64,000 bases of DNA, from contig NC_067287.1 of assembly GCF_020740795.1 (NCBI RefSeq), positions 12,539,501 through 12,603,500 of the forward strand, written 5' to 3'. Within the stretch, counting starts at the first letter, position 1; each line of letters opens with the position of its first letter. The translations under genes and the position numbers were made by a program. The stretch is from Apus apus. Its lineage: Eukaryota; Chordata; Aves; Apodiformes; Apodidae. This document shows, piece by piece, positions 1 through 12,000 of the stretch. The notes under the pieces were generated by a model. It was not told the origin of the DNA, searched no databases, and saw only the letters and a list, made by a program, of their open reading frames with translations.

Positions 1-1730
1 TGCCCTGGGAAGCCTTTAGGAGTGCCACAGGGGTACCTCAGCAGTCTGGTCGTTTGTCTATTAAAGAGAAATGAAATTTCTGCTGTTTTGGAAACAACAG
101 TGTCTTAAACCCTTGTGAGTACAGCTGCCCTGGGTTGTGTGGGAATGAGCTACAATTGCCAACTCTCTATTGATCTTACTAACGCTATTGTTCAGAGAGA
201 TCAAGGTGCCCACTGCTGCTACAGCAAGATAAATGGTCCGACTTTCTTCCACTTACATTGCTTTTACATTTGAGTAACCCCACTAATTTTTGTCAAACAA
301 TTCCCAAGTTTTTCCCTTCATGCATAAGAAGAACATGAACTCACAGACTTCAGTTTAGCATATCCCACCTTGACAGAGAAGTCCTCTCCCTGGTCTAACC
401 CTCTGGCTCTTACGGAGAGCTGGACTATACAGGCTGGGACTCCTGACCCTGGGGTTTGTTCACAGATCTGTTGCTGTCCTGGTGATGGGACATCAGTTTG
501 GTTTCCTCCCCTGTAAGGTAAGACTACTTGCTCTTTACTGAATGCTGACAGGATATTTGAAGTTAATACAAATGTATTAACTTGCCCCACAGGATTCACA
601 GAGAGATGACACCTTGTACAAGCAGGAAATCTGGGATATAAAGGGGAAAAAGGAATACTGAAGAAACAAAAGCATTTGTAAGTAGTCAAGAGGGATGAGG
701 CTCTACTCATCTCACCTTTCTTTGCAGGGGACTTTGGAGGCCTTGTTATTAGATTCAGGAATTGCTGTGCAAAAACAACTGGGTTTATAAAAATTAAGGA
801 AATAACATGTCATTAGAATAATTGTACAAATGACTGTAATTGCAAAAGTGCTTTTATGTATGGATATACCAGCTGAGAATAATTAGATTCAAACTATGTG
901 TAGCTTATAAAAAAAACACACTCCCTTTTCCAGTTTATCTTCTTGGTTATGAATTTGTTGTGTGAATCATGTAATTACAGAATTTCTATAAGAAATCCCT
1001 AATTTTATGGAAGAGAGCTTTGAAGCAAAGACCAAATATTATAAGTATAATGCTTATTGATTTCTCATATTTTGAGTGTTTACAAGTCATAGTATTTGTG
1101 AAGGACTAGTTATCTCGTGAGCTATAAACAGTGATTCTGCTAAGGTGCAGAGTTCTCTCTGAGGGGCTGTTGAAAAGTATTTTGAGTACATGAAGAGCCT
1201 TAAAATGTTTTCCTTTCAAGGAATTTTAAACTATCTCTAAAGTGTCTGAGGGGAGGTGACAGGCTCTGTAATGTACTTCTTCATGCTTTGTGCTGTCCTA
1301 CAACAGATAAACACCCTGGGGTGCAGCTTTTCAGATCTTTCTACATGCTCAGCTGTGTCTAATCACAATCCTGGAATAAGTTCCCGTTTGAGTTTACATC
1401 TGAGAAGAGGTGTCTGTCACTGTTGCTTTGCCAGGCCCAAATTACAATAATGCCTTTCCCTCAGTGTTAAAAATAGCCATTTTTCAGATTTTTTTTTTGC
1501 TTGGAAGTCTCAACGGGCAGGAGAGCACATGCAATAGTGCAGCATATAGACCTTTTACCATGACTCTCTTCAGAAGCTGAGAAGCTGTGAACATCCCACA
1601 TGTGCTTGGGCACTACCTGTGTGGTGAGACCTGGACATGGGCTTAAGCAAGAACAGAACTGTGGGGCATGTACACTAAAACCTGTGTTGGGACCATGGTA
1701 GCCCTTGCAAGTGGATTTCACAGACTTGTC
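1..1730. other. 5' intergenic, nothing recognised
   Basis: AT-leaning unique sequence with chance ORFs up to 130 codons. No splice-flanked exon, RNA gene or repeat family recognised. By vertebrate synteny the next gene upstream should be CLASP1, but I see no CLASP1 coding sequence; a UTR of it could not be recognised by eye. Confidence 0.6.
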
Positions 1731-2530
1731 AGAATGTTGGTGGGAAGGGACCTCTGGATGTCTCTAACCTCCACCCCAAAACAGGGCCAGAGTCTACACT
1801 GAGTTACTTACTGCTCTGCCTGGTTGATTCTTGAACACCTCCAAGGATGGAGATGCCACAGCCTGTCTGGGGTTCTAGTCCTCTAGTGAAGTTTTTCCTA
1901 GTGTTCAGTCTAACCCCCGAGTCATAGTTTGTTTACATTGCTTTGATTGCTGCTGCTATTGAGGAGGATTTGGCTCCATCATTTCTTTAACTGCCTTTAC
2001 ATGGTTTGTGGGCTGCTATTAGGTCCTGTCTTAACTTCATCATCATTACTCAGCAAGCCTGGTGCCCTCAAGCTGTCCTCGCAGGAGAAGGCCCTGAGTG
2101 TTTTAGCAGTTCACCTGCTAGATCCTGTCCAGCTTCTCCACATCACTCTTGAACTGGAAGCTCAAACAGGTGAATTCTTACCAGCACCAACTAGAAGGGA
2201 TGATAACTTGATCTCCTGCATTATAAGGAGCAGTTTGCCTCATCTGTGGTGAGGCTGAATTGTTGTATTCTATTTAAGCTGGCTGTCAAGATAACCCATG
2301 CAGCCTTCTCAGTAGGGCTGCTCTTCAACCAGTTGGTTTCCAGCCCAAACTGGAACATTGGGGGTTATTCCAGCTCAGTGCAGTACTTCACATGTCTGCT
2401 AAACTTCATGAGGTCTCTGTTGGCCTCAAGTTTCCCACGGTCCAGCTGAAGGGAAGCACTGGTGCTCCACACACCACCCGCCCCAACTAATTTGGTGCTG
2501 TCTGCAAACTGGCAGAGCATGCCTGCTGCC
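1731..2530 (-). mobile_element. Old CR1 LINE fragment, antisense
   Basis: The left end reads GGTGGGAAGGGACCTCTGGA, the complement of the CR1 3' tail. Next comes CACCTCCAAGGATGGAGATG. Farther right are the words AACTTCATGAGGTCTCTGT and GGTGCTGTCTGCAAACTGGC, from the ORF2 3' portion. These follow the known antisense CR1 order but with heavy divergence, and the middle (about 1950-2240) aligns poorly. Frames are broken, so no protein is expected. Confidence 0.75.
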
Positions 2531-3289
2531 TCTTGTTTAGGCTTTTCAGACTCCCTTTATCATGAGGAGAGAGGAGACAGCCTTGGTTTGTGGGATCTAT
2601 GGACTTGACATCTTCTGGCACCTCTTTCCATGCTTTCCCACTCCTTTTTCTTGGGCACAGCTGGTTTAAGCAGCCTCTGCTGCAGCTTGGCCCCCTGCTG
2701 CTCCATCCCTCCCCTTCCACAGTCTGGTTACTCTGACACCAGTGTTTGGGGCAGGGTGGCAGACCAGGCTGGTGGGTGGATGTGGGCTACATGCAGCCAT
2801 CACAGATATTTTTGTCCTGGCTACAATCTTTTTTGCTGTGAAGCAGCTTCCTCAGACAGTGGAGCTGTAAGCACAGACGCTCTGTTTTTGGCTCTCGGTG
2901 AGGATGCTTCACCTCCCACCACTGCTCCCCGCAAAGCTCCAGGTGCTGAGATCCCCCTTGCTCTGCTGGCCTGGTGTGTGGGAGGACACAATGTATTTAC
3001 CCTGCTCCATCCAGGACAGCCAAGGATGTGAGGGGCAGGCAGCACACGCAGCCACAGCTGGCTCTGTGCAGTGAGCTCAGGCAGAGGGACTGTGACTTAT
3101 CCCCAAGACATGCATGGGGCACAGCTGTTTGCAGAGTCAGTGTCTGCTGCTGGCCAAAAAGCACGTGCTTTTTTTGGTTGTTGTTGGTTTTCTTTTTTTT
3201 TTTTAAGGTCAAGTGTTGCTTTCTTACTCGCAGCAATGTAAACACAGCTACTGTGTGTGCTCCATCAGAGTGCCTGTCCCTACCACTGC

Positions 3290-3620
3290 AGCCTGCAGCT
3301 CACAATGAGCGAGCCAATGCCAATCGATGTATAATGAGCGTTTAAAAAGCGCTTATTTTGTCATCCAATCATCAATCATCCTCATTGTGTAAATATTTTT
3401 TGTTTCCACAATGAGACGGCTTTAAATGTTCAGCAGGAAGAAGGGAAAAAAAAAAAAAAGGATTCTGCTGATAAAATCAGGACAGTCAAAATGATTAATA
3501 TGACACTGGGGAAAGTTCGCAAACGAGGCTTAATTTCTGTGACAAAAAGGCCTCGTGGATTCATCAGTGCTTCGTCGTGCCTGGAAATTCAGAGGCAGCT
3601 GGAAATTTGATGGTGACCTC
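3290..3620. promoter_or_regulatory. Candidate conserved enhancer with SOX-like and HOX-PBX-like sites
   Basis: The 9-mer CACAATGAG, containing the SOX core ACAAT, occurs exactly three times in 115 bases: plus at 3301 and 3407, and as its complement at 3381. ATCAATCA at 3371 is the complement of TGATTGAT, the HOX-PBX bipartite site type. TAAT cores and a further inverted repeat follow (3523-3556). The block keeps scattered CpGs in AT-rich DNA, has no repeat signature and has no coding frame, which is the look of vertebrate conserved enhancers. It lies 5 kb upstream of TFCP2L1. Conservation is not tested. Confidence 0.4.
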
Positions 3621-6600
3621 CGATAAGGAAGAAAATGGTGAGGGTTTTAATGAATGACTTGAATAAGAAAATGAGTAAGCCAGTCTGTGAGGTATTCTTC
3701 TTGATATTTGCTCTGCTATTAAGTTCAGTTAACGGGGTTCTCATTGTGATGACTGTGTTGACAGCACATCACGATAGGCGAGCGCTGCTGGGAGTTTGGC
3801 TGCTGTGGACAGGGATCCATCACCTGAGACACACAGGGTGGAACAGGGAGGTGACTACTGGGAAGGTCTTTGGAAGCCTTTGGTGAGGCAACGTCAGAGA
3901 TTGTGAAGATAGAAAGAATCCTGGTGAGCATCTTTGTTCTCCTCTGTCAAACTGGCCACAGGACCTAAATGAATTCCCTTCTGTTTAATAATTTTTTAAT
4001 ATTTCTAGGAGAAAAATGGTGGTCTTGGTTTATATCTAGAAAATGGGAATGGGGGAAGGGGCTTTAACACAAACTTTGGGAAAGCTGCATGTATGGTTGA
4101 TTACTTACTTTCTTTGCTAAATTGTGCATTCTGTTCTTAGCCTCAGTTTATTAATTTGCAGTGTTTATTCTCTGGCTCTTAGATCTTTGCTGTGAGGTTT
4201 AGGAGCATTTGTTATGAAATGTTGATTTCCCATGTGAGTATTTATAGACTATGTTTGAGTCAACTGTTAATCTTCCTCTGTGTAAAACCAAACTAAGCTC
4301 CTTGATTCTTTCACTATAAAGCACATTTTCAAGACCTTACTCATTCACAGTTTTTCCAGTTCAGTGTCCTCCTTCTGAGTTGTAATCCCAAGACTACATT
4401 CATACTCTTGGTGGTAACAATTGCACTTGCCACTGGAAGCTGTCCCAAACCCAGGAAAAGGCACAATAGTTTTCTAGCTTTTAGAACAATAAGGGCTATA
4501 TAAAACCTGTTCCTTTCTTCATTCAAAACATCACAGTTGACTAGAAACTTGTGTTTCCAGTCTTTTCTAGTTTCAGATATCCTCATTTTTTTCCCAGGGA
4601 AAATAGCACGAATTAACCAGTCACAGTTCAACCACTTTTTCTGGATATCTTGTCAAGCCTACTTAAACGTAGCTCCTCCAAGGATCCCCAAGTCAGAGGC
4701 TGGAAGCCTGTAAGGCAACAAAAAAGGCAGCATGTTGATTTTTTTGTTGTTGTTGTTAAAGCATATGCAGTGCTTGGGTGACCATCCCAGCAAGTTGTCC
4801 CAAGTCTCAGATATCTACAGTTCATCCAAGGAAGACTGCAAATCTATGGCCCATATATCAGGAGAGAGTTGGAGTAATCCCTGCATAACCTTGACTAATG
4901 CCATAATGAGCAAATAGCAGCTTTTGGAAGCTCTTCAATGTAGTATAAAGTTCAACTTTCATCCTATAACTAAGTTTATTTTGGGCTTCATGATCACTAA
5001 ATTGCTGACTGACTTATAGGCTCTTGTTAGTGCTTTTGGAAGCAATTCAGGTGTTTGTGGTGGAATTCATAAAGGTATAGAGATGCTTTGTTTCCTCTGA
5101 ATTTGGTGAGAGTTAAGTGCTTCATTACTTTTACCAATCTGAGCTTTTCCTTAGCCACCTCTGCAGTGTTACAGTGCTCTCACACTCGCATCCCTTCGGT
5201 CCCTTGGCTAATGGAAACACCTTTTTTCCAGAGAAGAAAGGGAACAAAATTTGTGACTGTATGACTGTCATTTCAGTGCAAAGTCTACTAGCTGGGCTCC
5301 AAGTGCTGAGAAGCTGGTCTGAATGTCTTGACTTCTGCAGCAAAGCAGGTAAAGGGCATACATGTGTTTCCACTCGGTGCTAAGATAAAGGGATTGTGAT
5401 GACCAGAGAAGCAGCAGAACAAACTTTTGGAGCAATCACATCTTAAACTGAAAATGCAGATATTAATGCTTGAAGGTTTTAAGTTTGGGTTTGTTGTTTT
5501 TGTGTGTGTATGTTTTGGTTTTTGGTTTGTTCGTTTTTGTTTTGGTTTGTCTTTTTTCCCGCCATCAAAAGGATTTATATACTTAACAACATTGTTCCTC
5601 TTTATGCCAGCTTAAACTCAGTGGCACCATACTTTTGTGCCCAGGTGCAAATGTCCACAGGAAAGGTACTTATTTTTTAAAATACTTTTTCACACATGGA
5701 GTATCTCGAGTTCCCTTCATAGTATTACATCAAGTACAAAAATCCATCAGACAAAACATTCTCTCAATCCCTTTTAATCATATGAGCAAAGCATTTTACC
5801 ATGGCAAATTGAACAAGCATCTAAAAAGAGAGATTAAGAGCAATCAGCACAGCAGAGGGAACAAAATTACTTTCATCTGGGATGGAGTAGGAGAGCAAAG
5901 GGAGGTTTGGGTGAGAAAGCTGTGGTGGACATTTCTTCACTGAGGGGCTGTATTTGGGGAAAAAGGAAGAGCAGACATTGGATGATCAAGGGAGCCCCAG
6001 AGGGGAGCAGAGAAGGACTTGGTCTCTATGATGTGGTGGATTTTGAAGATCAGGAAAGGGTATTTGATGCTGTCATGCAAACTGCTGTGCTAGGGCAAGA
6101 GCAGGAATTAGATGAGAACGGGGCTGAGATTTCTTTCAGGAAAGGGTAGACAAAGAACACAGATGTGTTTGTTTGCTTGTTTGTTTTCCATCAGATTTGG
6201 CTAAGAAAGGGATGAGACGGACAGAAATATTCAGAAGACAGACCTACTGGCAAAGTCTGTGTAAAATTGATTAGCAGATCTCACCTTATTTTCTACATTC
6301 ACCAATAGGCCAGAGAGGAAATTAATTAGATTATTATAAAGCCATTGTCCTTCCACCATATTTACTCTCTAGAAAGACAGTAAAGAAAATAGTTATATGC
6401 CAGACTTGATGGGATCCTTTATTTCACAGTGTGGTCATTTACTCTTACATTGGACTATATATTTCTCCAGTCAGCCCAGAAAACTGCTTGAACTGTGGAA
6501 GGATTTCTACTGTTTAGAGAAGTCCTTGGACATCTCAGCAAACTTGGTCTTGTTTCTCTGTCCAAGAGCTATTTAAAAACTTTGCTCAATCAAGGTCTGA

Positions 6601-7781
6601 GCAGCTGCTGCTGCTTAGATGCTGTGTGAGCAGAGCTAAATATTTTGAAGAAGATAAAAAAGGGACAAGAGAACTCTAGCCATTTTGCTTTGAAAGAACC
6701 AGGTGTTTGTCTAGCAATGTAGTAACAGAGGAAACTACCTAAAAGGTACATCTATCTGTGCTGTTTTTTAGTTTGAATCTAACAGAGACTGGCAGATAAA
6801 AATAGTGCAACTTAAAAGCTTTGACCCGTAGCACCTCTGTGAAGGTAAGTGGTTACTCTTCAGGTAACCTTGTTCTTCACCTTATGACACACCAGGATAT
6901 GAGCTGCCAATGCCTGTGGTTATACTGCATCTGACTCTGCAGGGCTTGACCTAATGCTGTTCTATAGGTGCTATGACAATGTAGATATTCTATAATCATA
7001 GCAGGATAAGAAAAATTTAATCTCACAGTGAAATGCTACTGTCTTGGCTGCGAAATATGGCAGTATATAATAATATATGTCAATAGCAGTGTGTTAACTG
7101 CCTTTTTCTCAGTGGAAATTTGACCAGGAAGCTTGCAGGCCAGAAGGCTTCTCTTTTGAAAACAACTGGAAGATTTTTAATGACTCAGAGTAATTAAGGA
7201 TCTGTTTCCATTTCTGCTGATGGATAGAAAATAGGACCAAACAGGGAACCCCCTCCACTGTTTTGCTACCCTCCCTAAACTACCAAACACGAGAAGGATT
7301 GGTGAGATGGGAAGAAACGAGTGTCTCTTTACAGATGAAGGAGCTAAGTTAGGAAAGAAAGAGGGTTTTTGAACATGCTGTCATATGGCTAATGGCTTAG
7401 TCCATTAAGGGGGAGGCTAGGCCCTCACACTGTTCTCTTGTTCCTGCACCTCCTCTGGTAAACTACTTTGTCTTTCACCCTCCCACCTGGAAAATAAAGT
7501 TCACATAGACATGAAGCATGGGTCAGATGGTCAGCAAGAAGTTAAAAACAATCAGCTGTCCTTAATTTAAAAAAACCAAACCAAAACAAACAACAGAACA
7601 AAACCAGAGACTTGAGAGGAACCTGAGCCACGATTTCACACTCAGCTCTGCTGCTGTCAGCTGGAGCTGCCAGGAGGAGACCCCCATGGCCTGACTCGAG
7701 GTTTGCTTTTAAAACACATAGGCAACGTGGGGGACAGACGGCAAGTCCCAGCAGAGCTGGTGCAGAACAAGTCTTAGGGGG
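3621..7781. other. 5' intergenic between enhancer candidate and CR1
   Basis: Unique-looking sequence with T-rich and TTG-rich low-complexity patches (4738-4758, 5480-5560). ORFs of 60-100 codons have no family resemblance. An AATAAA at 7493 shows no gene behind it. No feature supported. Confidence 0.6.
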
Positions 7782-8168
7782 AGCAGCTGAGGGAACTGAG
7801 GTGGTTTAGCTTGGAGAGGAGGAAGGAGGCTGAGGGGAAACTTTATATCTCTCTAGAGCTACCTGGAAGGAGTTGTACCAAGGTGGGGGATGGTTTCTTC
7901 TCCCAGGTAACAAGTGACAGAACAAGAGGAAAAGGCCTCAAGTGGCACCAAGGAAGGTTTATACTGGATAGTAGGTACAAATTCCTAACTTAAAGGGTTG
8001 TCAGGCCCTGGAACAGGCAGCCCCAGGCAGTGGTGGAGGCACCATCCCCGGGGGTACTGAAAAGCCGTCTAGATGTGCTCGGGGACGTGGCTCAGGTGGT
8101 CTTGGCAGCGCTGAGTTGAGGGCTGGGCTCGACGGTCTTGAAGCTCTTCTCCAGCCCCTAGATCCTGC
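7782..8168 (+). mobile_element. CR1 LINE 3' fragment, sense, abutting the promoter
   Basis: Reads GCAGCTGAGGGAACTGAGG, then CAAGTGACAGAACAAGAGG, then CCTGGAACAGGCAGCCCCAG, all in the order of the CR1 ORF2 C-terminus and 3' UTR. The degraded frame still shows [20 protein letters not shown]. It ends near 8168, about 370 bases upstream of the TFCP2L1 ATG, where the CpG island begins. Confidence 0.88.
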
Positions 8169-8291
8169 GACCCGCATCCCCGCACCCTCCCTGCCGCGCA
8201 GCCCCTCCCGCCGCCCTCCCCTCGGGGCCGGCCCCTCCGCCGCGGGGCTGCCCCGGCCCCGCAGCGCCCCGGGGGGCCGAGCGGGAGCGGC

Positions 8292-8330
8292 GGGGCGGGG
8301 CGGGGCAGGGCGGGCCGGGGGAGGGCCGGG
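8292..8330 (+). promoter_or_regulatory. GC-box cluster with G-quadruplex potential
   Basis: Eight runs of three to five G separated by one to three bases (runs at 8292, 8297, 8302, 8308, 8312, 8317, 8323 and 8328). The first three form overlapping GGGGCGGGGC boxes, the classic SP1/KLF site. They lie about 60-90 bases upstream of the TATA-like box, on the non-template strand. Confidence 0.7.
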
Positions 8331-8379
8331 ACGGCTCCGGGGCCCCGGCCCAGCCAACCCGCGGCCGCCGGGGCTGAGC

Positions 8380-8387
8380 CATAAAAG
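8380..8387 (+). promoter_or_regulatory. TFCP2L1: TATA-like box
   Basis: CATAAAAG is the only A/T-rich core-promoter-like octamer in the GC-rich block. It would place transcription start near 8410, leaving about 130 bases of 5' UTR before the ATG at 8539. The start site itself cannot be seen. Confidence 0.5.
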
Positions 8388-8409
8388 CGGCGGGAGCCGG
8401 GGCGGTGGC

Positions 8410-8538
8410 GGCTCCGTCTGGCCGCAGCCGTGCTGGGCGCGCCTCGGGGCGGGCAGCCCGGCTGGCCCCCTCCCGCCGCCCGCAGCTGCCGCCGCCGCAG
8501 GGACCGCGCCGGGCCCCCGCCCCGCCAGCCGCCCCAAG
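8410..8538 (+). other. TFCP2L1: Inferred 5' UTR of TFCP2L1
   Basis: The stretch between the start predicted from the TATA-like box and the ATG, very GC-rich. I saw no upstream ATG here on the plus strand, so initiation at 8539 looks unobstructed. The start is approximate and needs transcript data. Confidence 0.4.
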
Positions 8539-8600
8539 ATGCTGTTTTGGCACACGCAGCCGGAGCACTACAACCAGCACTCGACCGGCAGCTACCTGCG
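8539..8600 (+). CDS. TFCP2L1: TFCP2L1 coding exon 1
   Basis: Encodes residues 1-20 and two bases of Arg21. The ATG at 8539 is preceded by CCCCAAG, giving an A at -3 and so a usable Kozak context. It begins the family-typical N-terminus [11 protein letters not shown]. The donor GTGAGT follows at 8601, inside the CpG island. Confidence 0.95.
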
Positions 8601-8992
8601 GTGAGTCCCCGGGCAGCGTCAGAGCCCCGGGCGTGCCCGGCGCGGGGCTGGGGGGGCTCGTCCCGCGTCCCCCCGGGGCGGCGGGAGCCGGCGGGGCCGG
8701 CACCGCCCGGGGTTGCCGGCTCTGTGTGAGAGAGAGACGCGCTTCGGTTGTTTGTTTCCTTATTTCTTCTATTCTTTTTAAATTTTTAATTCTTCTTATG
8801 GGCGCCTGGGTAGGCACCGTGCGCGGGCTTGTTGTGTCCCCGCTGCGGGTCACCTCTCCGCAGGGGCTCCGGCAGCGCGGCTCCGAGGGAGAAGGTGAGA
8901 GAGCTGCCGAGCGCTGTCAAAAGCCTCTGGAAAAACGCCTGCTGACAACCTGAGAGGGCATCCAGTTTTCTCAGGACGGGATTTCTTTCTCT

Positions 8993-9025
<33 letters not shown>

Positions 9026-12000
9026 CGACGACGGGTAAAAAGCTCAGAATTTCACTTTCTGAACTTGTCTAAACCGGCTTTTTCCTGCCTCCACACAGTC
9101 GCGTTTAATTAAATGTGCCTAATTTTAAGCACAAGGGCTGCTAAACAATAGCCTGTAACATGTGTAGCGCAAACCCGTATTTCCTCTCTCCAAAAGACAA
9201 CAAAGCAAACAACTCTGGGAGTTTCCTTTCTGCTGGGTGCTTACGAATTTTTTTTTTTCTTTTCGGAACATGTGAAGCTGAGCTCTCAGCTGGTGTCAAT
9301 TGCTCCGCTGAAGTGCGGTTTTGCCGAATCGCGGCAGTGGAGGACCTGGCTGTGGCCCAAGGGCCTTGCTTTCAAAAATGTACCCCCGAATAAACCGCTG
9401 TTGAGAAAACACCGAGTTCGTCCAGCGAAGCACTTCAAACACAGATAGTACTTCCCTGTCAAGGAGACGTGCAATCTTAACTGCTCCCTATCGGTGTATT
9501 TGCAAAGGATTTTTTTTTTTTTTTGGCTGAATAATAATTTCCCGTTATCAAATGATACAATACTGTGAGATTCTTGCTTTCGGGCAGCTTCCCTGTTTCT
9601 CCGGTCAAAGTGCTTCAGCTGCTTCCTCTGTTCCAGTGAGTCTGTTCTAAAAACGTGTGTGGCAAAAGTCTTGTGCTGTTTTGCCTTGTGCTTGCAAACC
9701 TGATTAATTGAGGACAGCGAGAAGGGTAGCAGCAAATGAGCCTCAGCTTTGGTCCTTGGTGCATATGGTCTCTGTGATAGCATGATGGTGCTCACGTTGC
9801 TTCATTAACACCACGGATTTGTAGCACTAGAGTTGGTGCAAGATCATCAAATCTGGATCAGGCTCAAGCCTGCAATTCCAACTCCTTGGACTTGGCTAGA
9901 AAACACATTAAATTATTTTTCCAGACTTGAATGCTGGTTGGGGGGGAGAATGAATACCTGATCTGGCAGGAAGGCTGCTAGTATGAGGGTAACCTGTCAG
10001 TGTTTTAGGAACTAACTTCAGCTTTCATGAGTATCTGCCACTCTGACTGTGGTGGTTTTGATCTGGGGCTAAAAGTCCTAAAACCAGTTTTATGGCCTCA
10101 GGTGTTTCAGGGAAGGTTGATTGAATAAAAGCTTTTTTTTTTTTTCTTCCTCTTGTAGGGACCTCTAACTCTGGCCAATTCACTCTCCATGGGAATGTGT
10201 CAAGACACGCATTTCTAGAGGGGCATTCTTCTGCTGAGTTGTGTCTTTCTGAAGGCTTTCCATGCCCACTTGCAGAAACTTTGCAGAGAAAACTGAAATA
10301 GTACCATCTTTGAAGTAGCTGTCGGAAAAGTTTTTAGCAGTTATGGTTCTTAGAGATCAAAGGCTTTGTGCGTATCTGAGACATCTGTGTAAATTCTGCC
10401 GTACCCCAGTGGTATTTGTGGTTATAGCAAGACAATTCTACAGGAAAATGCTTACAAATAGGAATTCATTATTAGTGAAACCCTGTATGTATTTCATTCT
10501 CTGTTCTGCTGTATGGCTGAACTGTCTCAAATAACTTTCTTCCCAGGTAAGTGGACTAGCCCTTGGTTAAGAGCAGAACTCTAAAGCTTTACTATAAAGA
10601 TGAAACTTGAGGCAGTTTTAAGGGTGTCTTTTTTTAAGGATGAGAACTGTTGCAGAAGCCTGGTTTTTCCAAAACTCAATTTACAACTCTTGAGTGAAGA
10701 GAGCTGAACAAATATTACAAGGTCTTAAATACCTATAGCTTAGAAATTCTTTTAAGCCTTGATCTGTTGTTCACAACCTTACAAGTTCCAAACACTTTTA
10801 ATACAGTGAAGTATTTTAGAAGAGCTTAATTCAAAGTCACAGGTACCACTCACCATTAGTTCAAATACTACAGGAATAAAAATGTGATTAATTTGTAGGG
10901 CTTCATCAGCACTTTAATATGGCAAAGTTTTTTAGAAATCAAATAACGGATTCCTTTGTGCTTATGGTCTTTAGTCATCACAGCTGTTTCAGCAACTGTA
11001 GGGGTGTTAAGAGCCTGGTGTGAAATACAGTCTTTGAATTTTGACTTCTCCACCATTTCAGCTGAATAGGTGTACAAATTCCTCACCCTTCACTGTTAAA
11101 CCTGGGCCAGATTTTGTGCGCTGTGTTTTGCAGAACTGCAGAAGCTCTCAGGCTTCTGAGTGATGTGTTCTCATCTGTAGAGCAACACATGCTCCAAGAG
11201 CACTGTGCAGACCAGCGTGTTGAGAGCGAATCTCAGCACCTGGGGTGAGTGAGATCATCACTCTGTGGAGCAGTATCAGATCCTGCGTGTGTGTGGAGCA
11301 ATGCTATCTATTTCAGAAATCTACTGCAGGCACTTCTGTCACTTCATTGCTGTAGTAAATCATCATCACTAAGGGAAAGAAATTTGCTCTCTATGGCCGC
11401 AGTTAGGCAAGAGCTTGGATTATGTCAGTAATGCCACTAAGCAAATGGAGCTGGATGCCTTTGAGTTGGTGATAATACAGAGTGGGGTGAGGTTGGAAAA
11501 GAGAATGGAAATAGAGATGGGTGTTTCTTTTATCTGTATCTGAAATGGCACAGTTTGTTCTCTGGCTTTATTTTGCCATAAATAGGAGTACCTGTGTTTG
11601 AACCAGGTGCTTCAGCAGTTTGCTGTAAATGCTGCACTGTTTCACTGATGACCTGGGTAGTCTTCAAGGTTGTGGGTGCCACGAATGAATGCTGGGTAGA
11701 TCATTAATGGAACAGAAAAGGAAAAAGTTCTTAATGCCCTTTCCATATGGAGCAAATGGCATGTTCCTGAGCAGGTTTTCTTAAAGCTTTCTGTGTGTGT
11801 GGGATTACTGAAAGGAGCAGAGCTGCAGCCTCTGTAATGGGAATCTCAAGTCTTCACACAACTGGAGGAAATGGAGGTGGAAAAAAAAATAATAATCTTC
11901 TTGTTCTGAGCTGTCTCTGTGCTCAACATAATCCTCCTAATTTGGAAGGATATTAACATCTTAAATAGGTGGACACAATGATCAGAAATATTAGCAAGAT

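Larger units (their letters stand above)
8140..8900 (+). promoter_or_regulatory. TFCP2L1: CpG island promoter of TFCP2L1
   Basis: A block that is extremely rich in G, C and CpG, in a window that is otherwise about 40% GC and poor in CpG. It covers the presumed core promoter, 5' UTR, exon 1 and the first 300 bases of intron 1. It contains repeated GGGGCGGGGC-type SP/KLF boxes (8292-8306) and a TATA-like box at 8380. Its left edge meets a CR1 fragment. Bounds are estimated by eye. Confidence 0.88.

Noticed and set aside
2630..3345. Overlapping ORFs of 120-130 codons on both strands
   Set aside because: No family resemblance, low-complexity stretches (poly-Phe or poly-Lys from T/A runs), and no splice or promoter context.
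7811..7993. Plus-strand ORF with [14 protein letters not shown]
   Set aside because: CR1 3' remnant next to the promoter.
1..8000. Possible 3' end of CLASP1, expected upstream by synteny
   Set aside because: No CLASP1-like coding sequence was recognised. A 3' UTR could not be identified without transcripts.
8001..8953. Several long overlapping ORFs on both strands (up to 231 codons) rich in Pro, Ala, Gly and Arg
   Set aside because: They are stop-poor because of the CpG island. They overlap each other in multiple frames, have only low-complexity composition, and conflict with TFCP2L1 exon 1.
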